Source: Neolewinella persica DSM 23188 (GTDB lineage Bacteria > Bacteroidota > Bacteroidia > Chitinophagales > Saprospiraceae). From it: DNA of 64,000 nt. Shown here in pieces: positions 33,421 to 41,458 of the stretch (within the stretch, counting starts at the first letter, position 1; the number at the start of each line of letters is the position of its first letter). The translations under genes and the position numbers were made by a program. Location: contig NZ_KB890458.1 in NCBI RefSeq assembly GCF_000373105.1, positions 1 through 64,000 of the forward strand, read 5' to 3'. The notes beneath the pieces were generated by a model. The model made no database searches. It was not told the DNA's origin and worked only from the letters and a program-made list of their open reading frames with translations.

Positions 33421-33461
33421 GATCCCCTAATCCCCAGAGGGGGAATCAAAAAAAATTAGCA

Positions 33462-33815
33462 ATGCAACTCACAAAACTTAAGCGGAGAAAGCGGATTCAC
33501 AGCCGCGTCCGTCGGAACATTTCCGGTACGCCCGGGCAACCCCGACTGAACGTCTTCCGCTCTAATAAATTTATTTACGCCCAATTGATCGATGACGTCA
33601 ACGGTGTAACTCTTGCACAGGCTTCAAGCTTTGAAGCTTCTGTAGCAAACTCAGGCAACAAAGCTGAGCAGGCAACTGCGGTAGGCAAATTGATTGCTGA
33701 ACGCGGTGCTGCTGCAGGTGTAAGCAAAGTTCTCTTCGACCGGGGAGGATATCTTTTTCACGGACGGGTCAAAGCGCTGGCAGAAGGTGCTCGCGAAGGT
33801 GGCCTTAAATTTTAA
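33462..33815 (+). CDS. rplR: 50S ribosomal protein L18
   Basis: 117 residues. It is a 5S rRNA-binding protein. It starts MQLTKLKRRKRIHSRVRRNISG and ends YLFHGRVKALAEGAREGGLKF. It is complete. rpsE starts 11 bases later. Confidence 0.97.
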   Translation: MQLTKLKRRKRIHSRVRRNISGTPGQPRLNVFRSNKFIYAQLIDDVNGVTLAQASSFEASVANSGNKAEQATAVGKLIAERGAAAGVSKVLFDRGGYLFHGRVKALAEGAREGGLKF

Positions 33816-33826
33816 ATAACACTACA

Positions 33827-34405
33827 ATGGCTGATAACAGAAATTCAGGTGGCAGTGGTGGAGGCCGCAACCGCCGTGACAATGACCGCCGCGGTGGTCG
33901 TAATAACAAAGACCAAAACTCCGAACCGGAACTGCGCGAAAAAATGGTTGCCCTTAACCGGGTATCCAAAGTAACAAAGGGTGGTCGTACGTTTACCTTT
34001 GCTGCAATCGTTGTAGTAGGTGACGGAAAAGGCAAGGTAGGTTCTGGTGCTGGTAAGGCACGGGACATCTCCGAAGCCATCCAGAAGGCTACTGATAATG
34101 CTCGTAAGAGCATGATCAAAGTGCCACTGCATAAGGGAACAATCCCACACGAGCAGTTGGGTAAGTACGGTGCCGGTAAGGTACTCATCAAGCCAGCTTC
34201 CGAGGGTACCGGTGTAATCGCCGGTGGTGCCATGCGTGCCGTTCTCGATATCGCAGGTGTTCACAATGTACTGGCCAAGTCACAGGGTTCTTCTAACCCA
34301 CATAACGTGATTAAGGCTACCATCGATGCGCTGAAGAAGCTCCGCAGCCCGATGGAGATTGCTAAGCAGCGGGGTATTTCCATGGAAAAACTGTTCGAAG
34401 GGTAG
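33827..34405 (+). CDS. rpsE: 30S ribosomal protein S5 with Arg/Gly-rich N-terminus
   Basis: 192 residues. It affects decoding accuracy and helicase activity at mRNA entry. Residues 1-35 are a Gly/Arg/Asn-rich extension (SGGSGGGRNRRDNDRRGGRN), similar in style to the tail of S3. The S5 core follows: LREKMVALNRVSKVTKGGRTFTFAAIVVVGDGKGKVGSG and then the C-domain with GGAMRAVLDIAGV. Confidence 0.97.
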   Translation: MADNRNSGGSGGGRNRRDNDRRGGRNNKDQNSEPELREKMVALNRVSKVTKGGRTFTFAAIVVVGDGKGKVGSGAGKARDISEAIQKATDNARKSMIKVPLHKGTIPHEQLGKYGAGKVLIKPASEGTGVIAGGAMRAVLDIAGVHNVLAKSQGSSNPHNVIKATIDALKKLRSPMEIAKQRGISMEKLFEG

Positions 34406-34465
34406 TCTTCCGGACTTAAGCCCGCTCTCTGGGCAATTCCTAACAACAGAAAACAATAAGTCAAC

Positions 34466-34645
34466 ATGGCAAAGGTTAAAATTACCCAGGTCAAAAGCGT
34501 GATCGACCGCCCGAAGAAACAAAAGGCGACGATCCAGGCCCTCGGCCTGAAGCGGATGCACCAAACCGTGGAGAAGGAGAATACTCCGGTAATCCAAGGT
34601 ATGATCAAGGCAGTAAGCCACCTCGTTAAAGTTGAAGAAGCCTAA
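34466..34645 (+). CDS. rpmD: 50S ribosomal protein L30
   Basis: A 59-residue gene. The protein starts MAKVKITQVKSVIDRPKKQK and continues TIQALGLKRMHQTVEKENTP and ends SHLVKVEEA. Length and motifs (QALGLKR, the IRG-type centre replaced by VIQGMI) are right for L30. The gap to rplO is 146 bases and carries motif copy E. Confidence 0.95.
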   Translation: MAKVKITQVKSVIDRPKKQKATIQALGLKRMHQTVEKENTPVIQGMIKAVSHLVKVEEA

Positions 34646-34743
34646 GGCAGCCAAATAGTCAGTTGAGCGATTCGTCAATAAGTTGTATGACGTTTGACAG
34701 GATGACACTCCGCTGACAGAATGGCACTGCTGGAACGTTTGTT

Positions 34744-34768
34744 GCACTGCACCTGCGTCCCCGCCCTA
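34744..34768 (-). repeat. Dispersed GC motif, copy E
   Basis: The complement reads GGGCGGG-GA-CGCAGGTGCAG, and TGCAACAAACG follows it. It is 24 bases before rplO, inside the ribosomal operon. Confidence 0.65.
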
Positions 34769-34791
34769 AGCTTTTTAAAAATAAGTCCGTA

Positions 34792-35238
34792 ATGGAACTG
34801 AATAATCTCAAACCAGCCGCCGGCGCTACGAAGTCCGGAAAGCGAATTGCTCGTGGTCAGGGATCCGGCCGTGGTGGTACCTCCACCCGTGGCCATAAGG
34901 GTGCCAAATCTCGCAGCGGTTACAAAAGTAAGCGCAATTTTGAAGGTGGTCAGATGCCACTTGCAACCCGCCTACCAAAGCGTGGCTTTAACAGCCCGAA
35001 CCGTACGGAGTACGTTGCTCTCAACCTTGATCGCCTCCAGGCCATCAGTGAGAAGCACGGCCTGACGGAAATTTCCCCAGCCGCCCTGTACGCTGCCGGT
35101 ATCATTAAAAAGAATGATCTGGTTAAGGTACTTGCTACCGGCGAGCTTACTTCTGCCCTGACACTGACGGCCCACGCCGCTTCAGCCAAGGCAAAAGAAG
35201 CCGTTGAAAAAGCAGGCGGTTCCATTACCATCTCCTAA
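34792..35238 (+). CDS. rplO: 50S ribosomal protein L15
   Basis: 148 residues. It is a late-assembly protein of the 50S. It starts MELNNLKPAAGATKSGKRI and has the glycine-rich region GRGGTSTRGHKGAKSRSG and then EGGQMPLATRLPKRGF. It is complete, and 11 bases before secY. Confidence 0.97.
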   Translation: MELNNLKPAAGATKSGKRIARGQGSGRGGTSTRGHKGAKSRSGYKSKRNFEGGQMPLATRLPKRGFNSPNRTEYVALNLDRLQAISEKHGLTEISPAALYAAGIIKKNDLVKVLATGELTSALTLTAHAASAKAKEAVEKAGGSITIS

Positions 35239-35249
35239 AATAAGCACCC

Positions 35250-36614
35250 ATGAAGAGGTTTTTTGAAACGCTTAAAAACATGTGGTCGATCGAGGAATTG
35301 CGTAAGCGGATCCTGTTCACCTTACTGTTGATCGCAATTTACCGTCTGGGTTCTTACATCGTGCTTCCTGGTGCTGATGTGGATGCACTGACGGCATCAA
35401 TCGCCAGCCAGGGTGGTGGTAATGACCTCCTTGGGTTGATCAATCTGTTTACAGGTGGTGCATTTAACAATGCTTCCATCATGGCTCTTGGTATCATGCC
35501 GTACATTACGGCAAGTATCATTGTCCAGCTGCTCGGCTTTGCCGTTCCTTACTTCCAGCGCCTACAAAGCAAGGAAGGAGAGTCCGGTCGTAAGAAACTA
35601 AGCCAGATTACCCGCGCCCTTACGGTGGCTATTACCCTGGTTCAGGGTGCCGGTTACCTGACTTACATTAAGAGCAACGGTGGTATGAGTTCCCAGGTAG
35701 ATGAATCTATCTTCTGGCTCTCCGGTATTATTATCCTTTCCACGGGTACCATCTTCGCGATGTGGCTCGGTGAACGGATCACCGACCGGGGTATAGGTAA
35801 CGGTGTTTCCTTACTGATTACAGTAGGTATCATTGTTGGACTACCTACCGCTTTCGGCTTCGAATTGGTAGACAAATCTGACCGCCTGTTACTCTTCGCA
35901 CTCGAAATGTTCGGCTTCTTCTTCGTGACCATGGTAACCGTAATGGTTGTAACTGGTGTACGTAAGATTCCACTGCAATTCGCCAAGCGAATGGTAGGCC
36001 GTGGCCAGGGAGCCGCTCCTTCCCGTACAGAACGCGACTACATTCCCCTGAAAGTGAATGCTTCCGGTGTAATGCCGATTATCTTCGCTCAGGCCCTGAT
36101 GATGTTGCCCGTAAGCCTAGCAGGTTTTGGTGCCGGTGGACAAACCAGTTGGCTCGTTCAACAGTTCAACGACTTTACGTCACCACTCTACAACATTGTT
36201 TACTTCATTCTGGTAGTGGTCTTCACTTATGTCTACACGGCATTGGTGGTGAACCCTGGTCAGTACACGGAGTACCTGCGTCGTCAGAATGCGTTTATTC
36301 CTGGTGTTCGTGGTGGTGCCGAAACAGAAGAATACATTGATGCAATCACTAGTCGTATTACGCTTCCAGGTTCCATCATTCTCGGTTTGATTGCCATCCT
36401 TCCTGCACTCGTTGCTGGTCTTGGTGTCAACCAGCAGTTTGCTATCTTCTTCGGTGGTACTTCCCTGATCATCATGGTTGGTGTGGTACTCGATACACTG
36501 CAGCAAATTGAAAGCTACCTACTCATGCGCAAGTATGATGGTCTGGTTAAAGATGGTCGTCTCGAAGGCCGCAGCGGTGGAAGCCGGATGCAGAGCCTTG
36601 GTGCTGACTTCTAA
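35250..36614 (+). CDS. secY: Preprotein translocase subunit SecY
   Basis: 454 residues with ten membrane segments. It forms the protein-conducting channel with SecE and SecG. It shows GIMPYITASIIVQLL, SKEGESGRKKLSQITR, GERITDRGIGNGVSLLI and GGTSLIIMVGVVLDTLQQIESYLLMRKYDG. It is complete. It ends the cluster: adk/map/infA/rpmJ and the rpsM-rpoA group, which usually follow, are absent. A terminator lies at 36642. Confidence 0.98.
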   Translation: MKRFFETLKNMWSIEELRKRILFTLLLIAIYRLGSYIVLPGADVDALTASIASQGGGNDLLGLINLFTGGAFNNASIMALGIMPYITASIIVQLLGFAVPYFQRLQSKEGESGRKKLSQITRALTVAITLVQGAGYLTYIKSNGGMSSQVDESIFWLSGIIILSTGTIFAMWLGERITDRGIGNGVSLLITVGIIVGLPTAFGFELVDKSDRLLLFALEMFGFFFVTMVTVMVVTGVRKIPLQFAKRMVGRGQGAAPSRTERDYIPLKVNASGVMPIIFAQALMMLPVSLAGFGAGGQTSWLVQQFNDFTSPLYNIVYFILVVVFTYVYTALVVNPGQYTEYLRRQNAFIPGVRGGAETEEYIDAITSRITLPGSIILGLIAILPALVAGLGVNQQFAIFFGGTSLIIMVGVVLDTLQQIESYLLMRKYDGLVKDGRLEGRSGGSRMQSLGADF

Positions 36615-36641
36615 CAGTTCTTCACCTATGGATGGTGATCA

Positions 36642-36673
36642 AACGCCCTCTCTGATTTCAGAGAGGGCGTTTT
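36642..36673 (+). terminator. Terminator after secY
   Basis: The stem AACGCCCTCTCTGA/TCAGAGAGGGCGTT surrounds a TT centre and is followed by TTTGTATTT. The core GCCCTCTCTGATTTCAGAG is identical to the terminator at 37896. Confidence 0.9.
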
Positions 36674-36836
36674 GTATTTAAGTAATTGAGAATGTTAAAC
36701 CTTGATAATATTGTGAATTACGCACGAACTTGTACCTTAGCATTTCCTTTAGAATAAATAATACCTTCTCTTTAATGAGTTTGCGTTCATTGGTTTTTTT
36801 GAAGAGAAGTTTTTTTTCGCTCTACAATCACTTAAT

Positions 36837-37865
36837 ATGAAATCGTTATTTACACTTTTTTCCCTGGCCCTGCTTTGCAGCTTTAGCTTAGGTGCCCAGG
36901 ACCTCCAGGCAGGCCTGGTCATGCACTATCCTTTGGACGGCAACCTCACGGATACCATCTCCGGAATTACCGCGGACAACAATGGCAACCTTACGTTCGC
37001 TGATGGGCTGGCAGGCGGCAAAGCCGTACGCTTCTTCACTGAAGAAGCCTATTTCCTTACGCCCAGAGAGAAACTCCAGGTAGGGCCTGAGGCAGACGGC
37101 GGCACCGCCGGAACTTTTTCCATGTTCGTCAATCATCGCGATGCTCCGCTGATGACCGACCGTCAAAACTACCTCGCGCAGAAGAACGGCTGTGGCCCTG
37201 AAGACAATAACCGTGGCCGGGTGGTACTCTACCGCCAGGACCCAACTGGAAACAGCGATCCGGACAGTTTGATCTCCTTTTTCGCCGGTCGTCCAAACCG
37301 TACTGGATACAAGTTGGATATGGCGGATACCTGGATTCACCTGACACTTACCGTTGACCCGGAAATTCGGGAATGGGCGTTTTACGTCAACGGTGCTGAG
37401 TTCAGCCGGGATACTTTCCCAGGAACCACCAATGCGGAAAACTCCTGTGGAGAATACGTGGTAGGCCACCACCTGACCTTTACTACAGGGACGCAGACTT
37501 TCGACGGACTGATGGACGACCTGCGCTTCTATAACCGGGTGCTTACTGACAGGGAAATTTTCCTGTTGTCTCAGCAATTTCCAACTGCTACCCGTGAGGT
37601 AGTAGTGAATGACGGTGCACGTCTGTTCCCTAACCCTGTTGCTACGGGCCAGGATGTCCAGATTGATATTGACCAATCCGTCTTCCCCGTTTCCGCTCAA
37701 CTTAAGGTGAACGTTACGGATGCTTTGGGCCGGGTGGTCCTCAGCCGCGAATTCGATGGCCACCAGGGGCGTATTGCCTTGGGGCAAAACCTGAAAGTGG
37801 GAACCTACACGGTTTCCCTGACAGATGGCGTCCGACTAACCTCTGCTGCACTTCTGGTGCGGTAA
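36837..37865 (+). CDS. Secreted LamG-like protein with T9SS sorting domain
   Basis: 342 residues. The signal peptide is MKSLFTLFSLALLCSFSLGAQ. The central part (about 25-245) is a concanavalin A-like/LamG beta-sandwich with MHYPLDGNLTDTISG, WIHLTLTVDPEIREWAFYVNG and FDGLMDDLRFYNRVLTDREI, the LamG-3 signature. The end from about residue 262 (RLFPNPVATGQDVQIDIDQS to ALLVR) is a T9SS type A sorting domain. It should be a surface or released carbohydrate-binding protein. It sits between two near-identical terminators, right after secY, where housekeeping genes are expected. Confidence 0.88.
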   Translation: MKSLFTLFSLALLCSFSLGAQDLQAGLVMHYPLDGNLTDTISGITADNNGNLTFADGLAGGKAVRFFTEEAYFLTPREKLQVGPEADGGTAGTFSMFVNHRDAPLMTDRQNYLAQKNGCGPEDNNRGRVVLYRQDPTGNSDPDSLISFFAGRPNRTGYKLDMADTWIHLTLTVDPEIREWAFYVNGAEFSRDTFPGTTNAENSCGEYVVGHHLTFTTGTQTFDGLMDDLRFYNRVLTDREIFLLSQQFPTATREVVVNDGARLFPNPVATGQDVQIDIDQSVFPVSAQLKVNVTDALGRVVLSREFDGHQGRIALGQNLKVGTYTVSLTDGVRLTSAALLVR

Positions 37866-37895
37866 ATCCTCGTTGAGCCCTGACATCAACACTGC

Positions 37896-37927
37896 AAGCG
37901 CCCTCTCTGATTTCAGAGAGGGCGCTT
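37896..37927 (+). terminator. Terminator after the LamG gene, duplicate of the secY terminator
   Basis: The stem AAGCGCCCTCTCTGA/TCAGAGAGGGCGCTT has the same 24-base core as the hairpin at 36642 but different compensating outer pairs. A TTT run is absent. Confidence 0.8.
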
Positions 37928-38037
37928 AATCTTTGGCGTTTTATTCGATTTTGTGGATAGCTTGCAACTTTAAAGGGGAAGATCTCCCTTTACCATTAGC
38001 GGGACATAGGCCCGACAACATAACACGTTCTGCCAAG

Positions 38038-39426
38038 ATGCGCCGAAAGATTTGGACCCTATTGGGGGACGCCATTCGTGGAAAACAATTTGACCTTACG
38101 GCCATCAGTATACCAAAGGCAATTGTCTTATTGGCAATACCGATGATGCTGGAGATGGCCATGGAGTCAATATTCGCGCTCGTAGACACTTACTTCGTTG
38201 GTAGAATTGGAACCGAGGCGCTCACCACAATTGGGCTTACCGAAGTGATGCTGACCCTGGTATACAGCGTAGCCATCGGTTTAAGCACGGCCCCGATGGC
38301 GATGGTGGCCAGATTCATCGGGGAGAAAAACCCGGCTCAGGCAGGTAAAGCGGCTGGGCAAGCTATTTTGCTAGGCATTTTCGTCAGTTTACTCGTTGCC
38401 GTGCCCGGCTTTATCTATGCCGAGGACTTGCTTGCTCTGATGGGAGCGAGCGAGGCGGTAATCAAACAGGGAGTGGGGTACACCAGAATTATGTTTGCTA
38501 CCAATGTGGTTATCATGTTGCTATTTGTAGTCAACGGCGTATTTCGTGGCGCAGGGGAAGCGGCCAAAGCGATGCGTGTACTGTGGTTAGCAAATGGGAT
38601 CAACATCGTGTTGGACCCGATTTTTATTTTTGGCCTTGGGCCGATTCCTGCATTCGGAGTGGAAGGGGCTGCCATCGCTACTTCGATTGGAAGGGGGGTG
38701 GGCGTAGCCTACCAACTGTACCTGCTTTTCGGAGATAAATCCGTGATCAAGATGGGCGCTAAAGCCTGGTTGATAGACTGGGTAATGCAACAGCGGATTG
38801 GCCGGATTGCCTCTACGGGCGCTTTTCAGTACCTCATCGCCTCGGCGAGTTGGGTATTCCTGATGCGCATCGTTGCGGGGTTTGGTGATGCGGCGGTGGC
38901 TGGGTATACCGTAGCCATTCGCCTCATTCTCTTTACGATGTTACCCGCCTGGGGCCTGGCTAATGCTGCGGCGACATTTGTGGGGCAGAGCCTTGGAGCA
39001 AACCAGCCCGAGAGAGCAGAGAGGGGAGTATGGGTAACCTTAAAAATCACGGCTATATATTTTGGCGTCCTGTCAATTTTTTATTTTTTTCTGGCGCGGC
39101 CGCTGGTGCAAGGATTCGTTGAAGAAGCAAGGGCGGTCAGCTATGGGATCAACGCACTGCAGGCCTTTGCTATCGGCTATGTCTTCTTCGGTGTCGGGAT
39201 GATTCCCGTACAAGCCTTAAACGGAGCAGGAGACACCAGGACCCCGATGTGGCTAAACTTTATCTGCTTTTGGCTGATCGAAATTCCTTTGGGCTTTTGG
39301 CTGGGCCAGGAACTCGGGTATGAAGTGAAAGGTGTCGTCTCTGCAGTAGTGATTGCAGAGGTTGTTCTCTCTGCGCTCGCACTGTGGTTTTTTGCACGAG
39401 GGAAGTGGAAGGAGACCACGGTTTAA
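38038..39426 (+). CDS. MATE family efflux transporter
   Basis: Read from MRRKIWTLLGD at 38038 (462 residues); the 35 codons upstream start at TTG and look non-coding. It has twelve membrane helices in two six-helix bundles. The N-half has IPMMLEMAMESIFALVDTYFVGRIG and GEKNPAQAGKAAGQA. The C-half has GLANAAATFVGQSLGANQPERAE and IPVQALNGAGDTRTPMW, both typical of MATE/DinF-like Na+ or H+ coupled drug and metabolite exporters. The substrate is unknown. A copy of the dispersed motif (39093-39110) is embedded in frame near FFLARPLVQGF. Confidence 0.92.
   Translation: MRRKIWTLLGDAIRGKQFDLTAISIPKAIVLLAIPMMLEMAMESIFALVDTYFVGRIGTEALTTIGLTEVMLTLVYSVAIGLSTAPMAMVARFIGEKNPAQAGKAAGQAILLGIFVSLLVAVPGFIYAEDLLALMGASEAVIKQGVGYTRIMFATNVVIMLLFVVNGVFRGAGEAAKAMRVLWLANGINIVLDPIFIFGLGPIPAFGVEGAAIATSIGRGVGVAYQLYLLFGDKSVIKMGAKAWLIDWVMQQRIGRIASTGAFQYLIASASWVFLMRIVAGFGDAAVAGYTVAIRLILFTMLPAWGLANAAATFVGQSLGANQPERAERGVWVTLKITAIYFGVLSIFYFFLARPLVQGFVEEARAVSYGINALQAFAIGYVFFGVGMIPVQALNGAGDTRTPMWLNFICFWLIEIPLGFWLGQELGYEVKGVVSAVVIAEVVLSALALWFFARGKWKETTV
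39093..39110 (+). repeat. Dispersed GC motif inside the MATE gene (copy M)
   Basis: GGCGCG-GC-CGCTGGTGCA matches the consensus at 17 of 18 positions. It encodes part of LARPLVQ in frame. A motif this long and close is unlikely by chance, but the residues are also plausible for the protein. Confidence 0.5.
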
Positions 39427-39449
39427 GTCGGTATTCATTGACGCCAGGA

Positions 39450-39620
39450 CTACTCCTTTAAAAAGGAAAACAGGAGGTCGGAGATCAAGTCATGGCCTTT
39501 AGCATTAGGATGATTACCCTGGGCCATCAGCTCTTCTAACGATGTTCCTTTAACTACTGCCTGCTGGAAAGTGGCGTAACTATCGGCCAAACCAACGCCA
39601 TGCCGGGCAAATGACTGCAC
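39450..39620 (-). pseudogene. 3' remnant of an SGNH/GDSL hydrolase gene
   Basis: On the minus strand an open frame of 55 codons reads QSFARHGVGLADSYATFQQA to GNHPNAKGHDLISDLLFSFL and ends at TAG (39450-39452). NHPNAKGHDLI is the C-terminal Asp/His-type motif of SGNH hydrolases (HPNxxGHxLIA). Nothing upstream encodes the rest: a stop lies one codon before the GTG at 39618-39620. Seven bases further is motif copy F and the end of the symporter gene. It is best read as a truncated gene. Confidence 0.65.
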
Positions 39621-39626
39621 TTAACC

Positions 39627-39650
39627 TGCACTGCACCTGCGGCCGCGCCC
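39627..39650 (-). repeat. Dispersed GC motif, copy F
   Basis: The complement reads GGGCGCG-GC-CGCAGGTGCA and then GTGCAGG. One end touches the stop codon of the symporter gene (39650-39652). The other faces the hydrolase remnant. Confidence 0.75.
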
Positions 39651-41206
39651 TAATGAAAGACAAGATGCAAAACCAGTAAAGAAAGAGCCAACCCAAGCCC
39701 TAGCCAGGCAGAGGATTTGCTGTCAGCCACAAAAAGTTCCCTAAATGGCCGTAAGCTATTGCGGCCCGGTAATAACTGCAAGAATACGAACAGGGCCATT
39801 ATAACTACCCCGGCACGGACGAAGTAATTCATTTCCGGAACGAAATATTTAATGGCCAGATTTAACGGCGTAGAGGCAAGGAAGGCAAATAAGGTAACTT
39901 TCGGCGCCCGAACGATCAATAAGGCAGCCGATAAAATGACCACCACTATGCCGCAATTGATGTAGTAACGTAACTCGTTGAGCGTATGCGTAAAGGCGTC
40001 TCCCGGGTTATTTAACTTGAGGTACATAAGCGTTAACCCCATGGCAATACCCGTAAGGAGCGTGACAAGGATCGTCCGTTTTCCGGTAGCGACCATTTGA
40101 CTTTCGGTAGCCTGGGGCCGCAAATACCGCTTGTAGACGTCGACCGTCCAAAGGGTGGCGAGGCTATTGAAAGTAGAATCTACCGTAGACATCAAACTGG
40201 CGAATAGCGCGCACAGGATGATGCCCTTTACGCCGACCGGCAGGTAGTTGTTTACGATATAGGGGAAGGCTCCGTCGGGATCATCCAGTGGTGTTCCCTG
40301 CTCCGCCAGTATGCCGTAAAGCGCGACACCGGGAACAATAATGATGACGGCCATGAGGTATTTGGTAACACCGCCGACCATGAGGCCCACTTGCGCTTCG
40401 CGCAGGCTCCGGGCAGCGAGGCTTCGCTGTACAACCGCCTGGTTGGCACACCAGTAATTGATGTTGAGGAAAAACAGACCGAACAATAGGGTCCAGGGTA
40501 ATTTAGGGTGGTCCGCAGGAAGGTGAAGATGCATTAATTGTGGCGTTTTTTCATAGAGCTGAGACCATCCGCCAAGATGGTGTACCGCAACCAATGTTAC
40601 CACGATCCCGCCTAACAACAGAATAGCAAACTGAATGATGTCCGTTTTTACCACCGCCGCAAGACCACCTAAATAAGTATAAATGGCGGAGAAAACACCC
40701 AACGCAATGACCAGTACCCCGACCCGAATCATCCGGATATCACTGATGAAAGTGAAGTATTCTCCAAAGACCAGGTCCGCTGCGTAGGCGCCCCAAAAAA
40801 GGGCGCCACCAAGGGTTACGGTGGCAAAGAGCGCAAGGTTTGCGAGGCTGTAAACCAGTGCCACTTTTGGCCCAATTTTCTTTTCGATGAACTGCGTAAT
40901 AGTGATGATCTTCTCACTCAGGTACATTGGGACAAAGAGGAAGGCCGCAAGTAAAATTCCTTGTACCGCGTTGATCTCAAGATTTGCCTGTGCCAGTCCG
41001 TACAGGTAGGCAGAACCCATCATTCCAAGAAATTGATAACCCTGAATGTTGGTAGCAATGGTAGACATCGCCACGGAAGGCCAACGCAGGTTCCTGCCAG
41101 CCAGGAAATAACTTTCAGTACTTACTTCTTCGGCTTTCGACCGGCCAGCAAGGGCGACTACCATGATGGCGATGAAGTAAAGCGCTACGATTAAAAGGTC
41201 AAGCAT
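39650..41206 (-). CDS. Sodium:solute symporter (SSS family)
   Basis: 518 residues from MLDLLIVALYFIAIM at 41206; an earlier Met at 41275 would add 23 unlikely residues. It has 13 or so membrane helices. Landmarks are AGRSKAEEVSTESYFLAGRNLRWPSVAMSTIATNIQGYQFLGM, YTYLGGLAAVVKTDIIQ and the Na+-binding region LCALFASLMSTVDSTFNSLATL. This is the LeuT-fold SSS family of Bacteroidota, which takes up sugars, acetate or other solutes. The substrate is not defined. The gene ends at the dispersed motif copy F. Confidence 0.9.
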   Translation of the reverse strand: MLDLLIVALYFIAIMVVALAGRSKAEEVSTESYFLAGRNLRWPSVAMSTIATNIQGYQFLGMMGSAYLYGLAQANLEINAVQGILLAAFLFVPMYLSEKIITITQFIEKKIGPKVALVYSLANLALFATVTLGGALFWGAYAADLVFGEYFTFISDIRMIRVGVLVIALGVFSAIYTYLGGLAAVVKTDIIQFAILLLGGIVVTLVAVHHLGGWSQLYEKTPQLMHLHLPADHPKLPWTLLFGLFFLNINYWCANQAVVQRSLAARSLREAQVGLMVGGVTKYLMAVIIIVPGVALYGILAEQGTPLDDPDGAFPYIVNNYLPVGVKGIILCALFASLMSTVDSTFNSLATLWTVDVYKRYLRPQATESQMVATGKRTILVTLLTGIAMGLTLMYLKLNNPGDAFTHTLNELRYYINCGIVVVILSAALLIVRAPKVTLFAFLASTPLNLAIKYFVPEMNYFVRAGVVIMALFVFLQLLPGRNSLRPFRELFVADSKSSAWLGLGLALSLLVLHLVFH

Positions 41207-41458
41207 AGGCCGCAAGGTAATACGTATCAACAAGCTCAAAGTCGGAGGGTAGTGGCCGTGTGTATTTTGCTCCACGGCAATTGTGCCGACCCCTTCTTAT
41301 CAACCGGCAGAAGTGCCGGGGAACAAGCCCACCAAGCCATGAGGGCCGGAGATGCCAACCCATTTATACAATTTGTTACATACAGAATAGCCTTTCCATT
41401 AAGCAGGCTGTAGCAACCAAAAGATGGCCTTATCTTACGCTAAGAAATTCACTATAAC

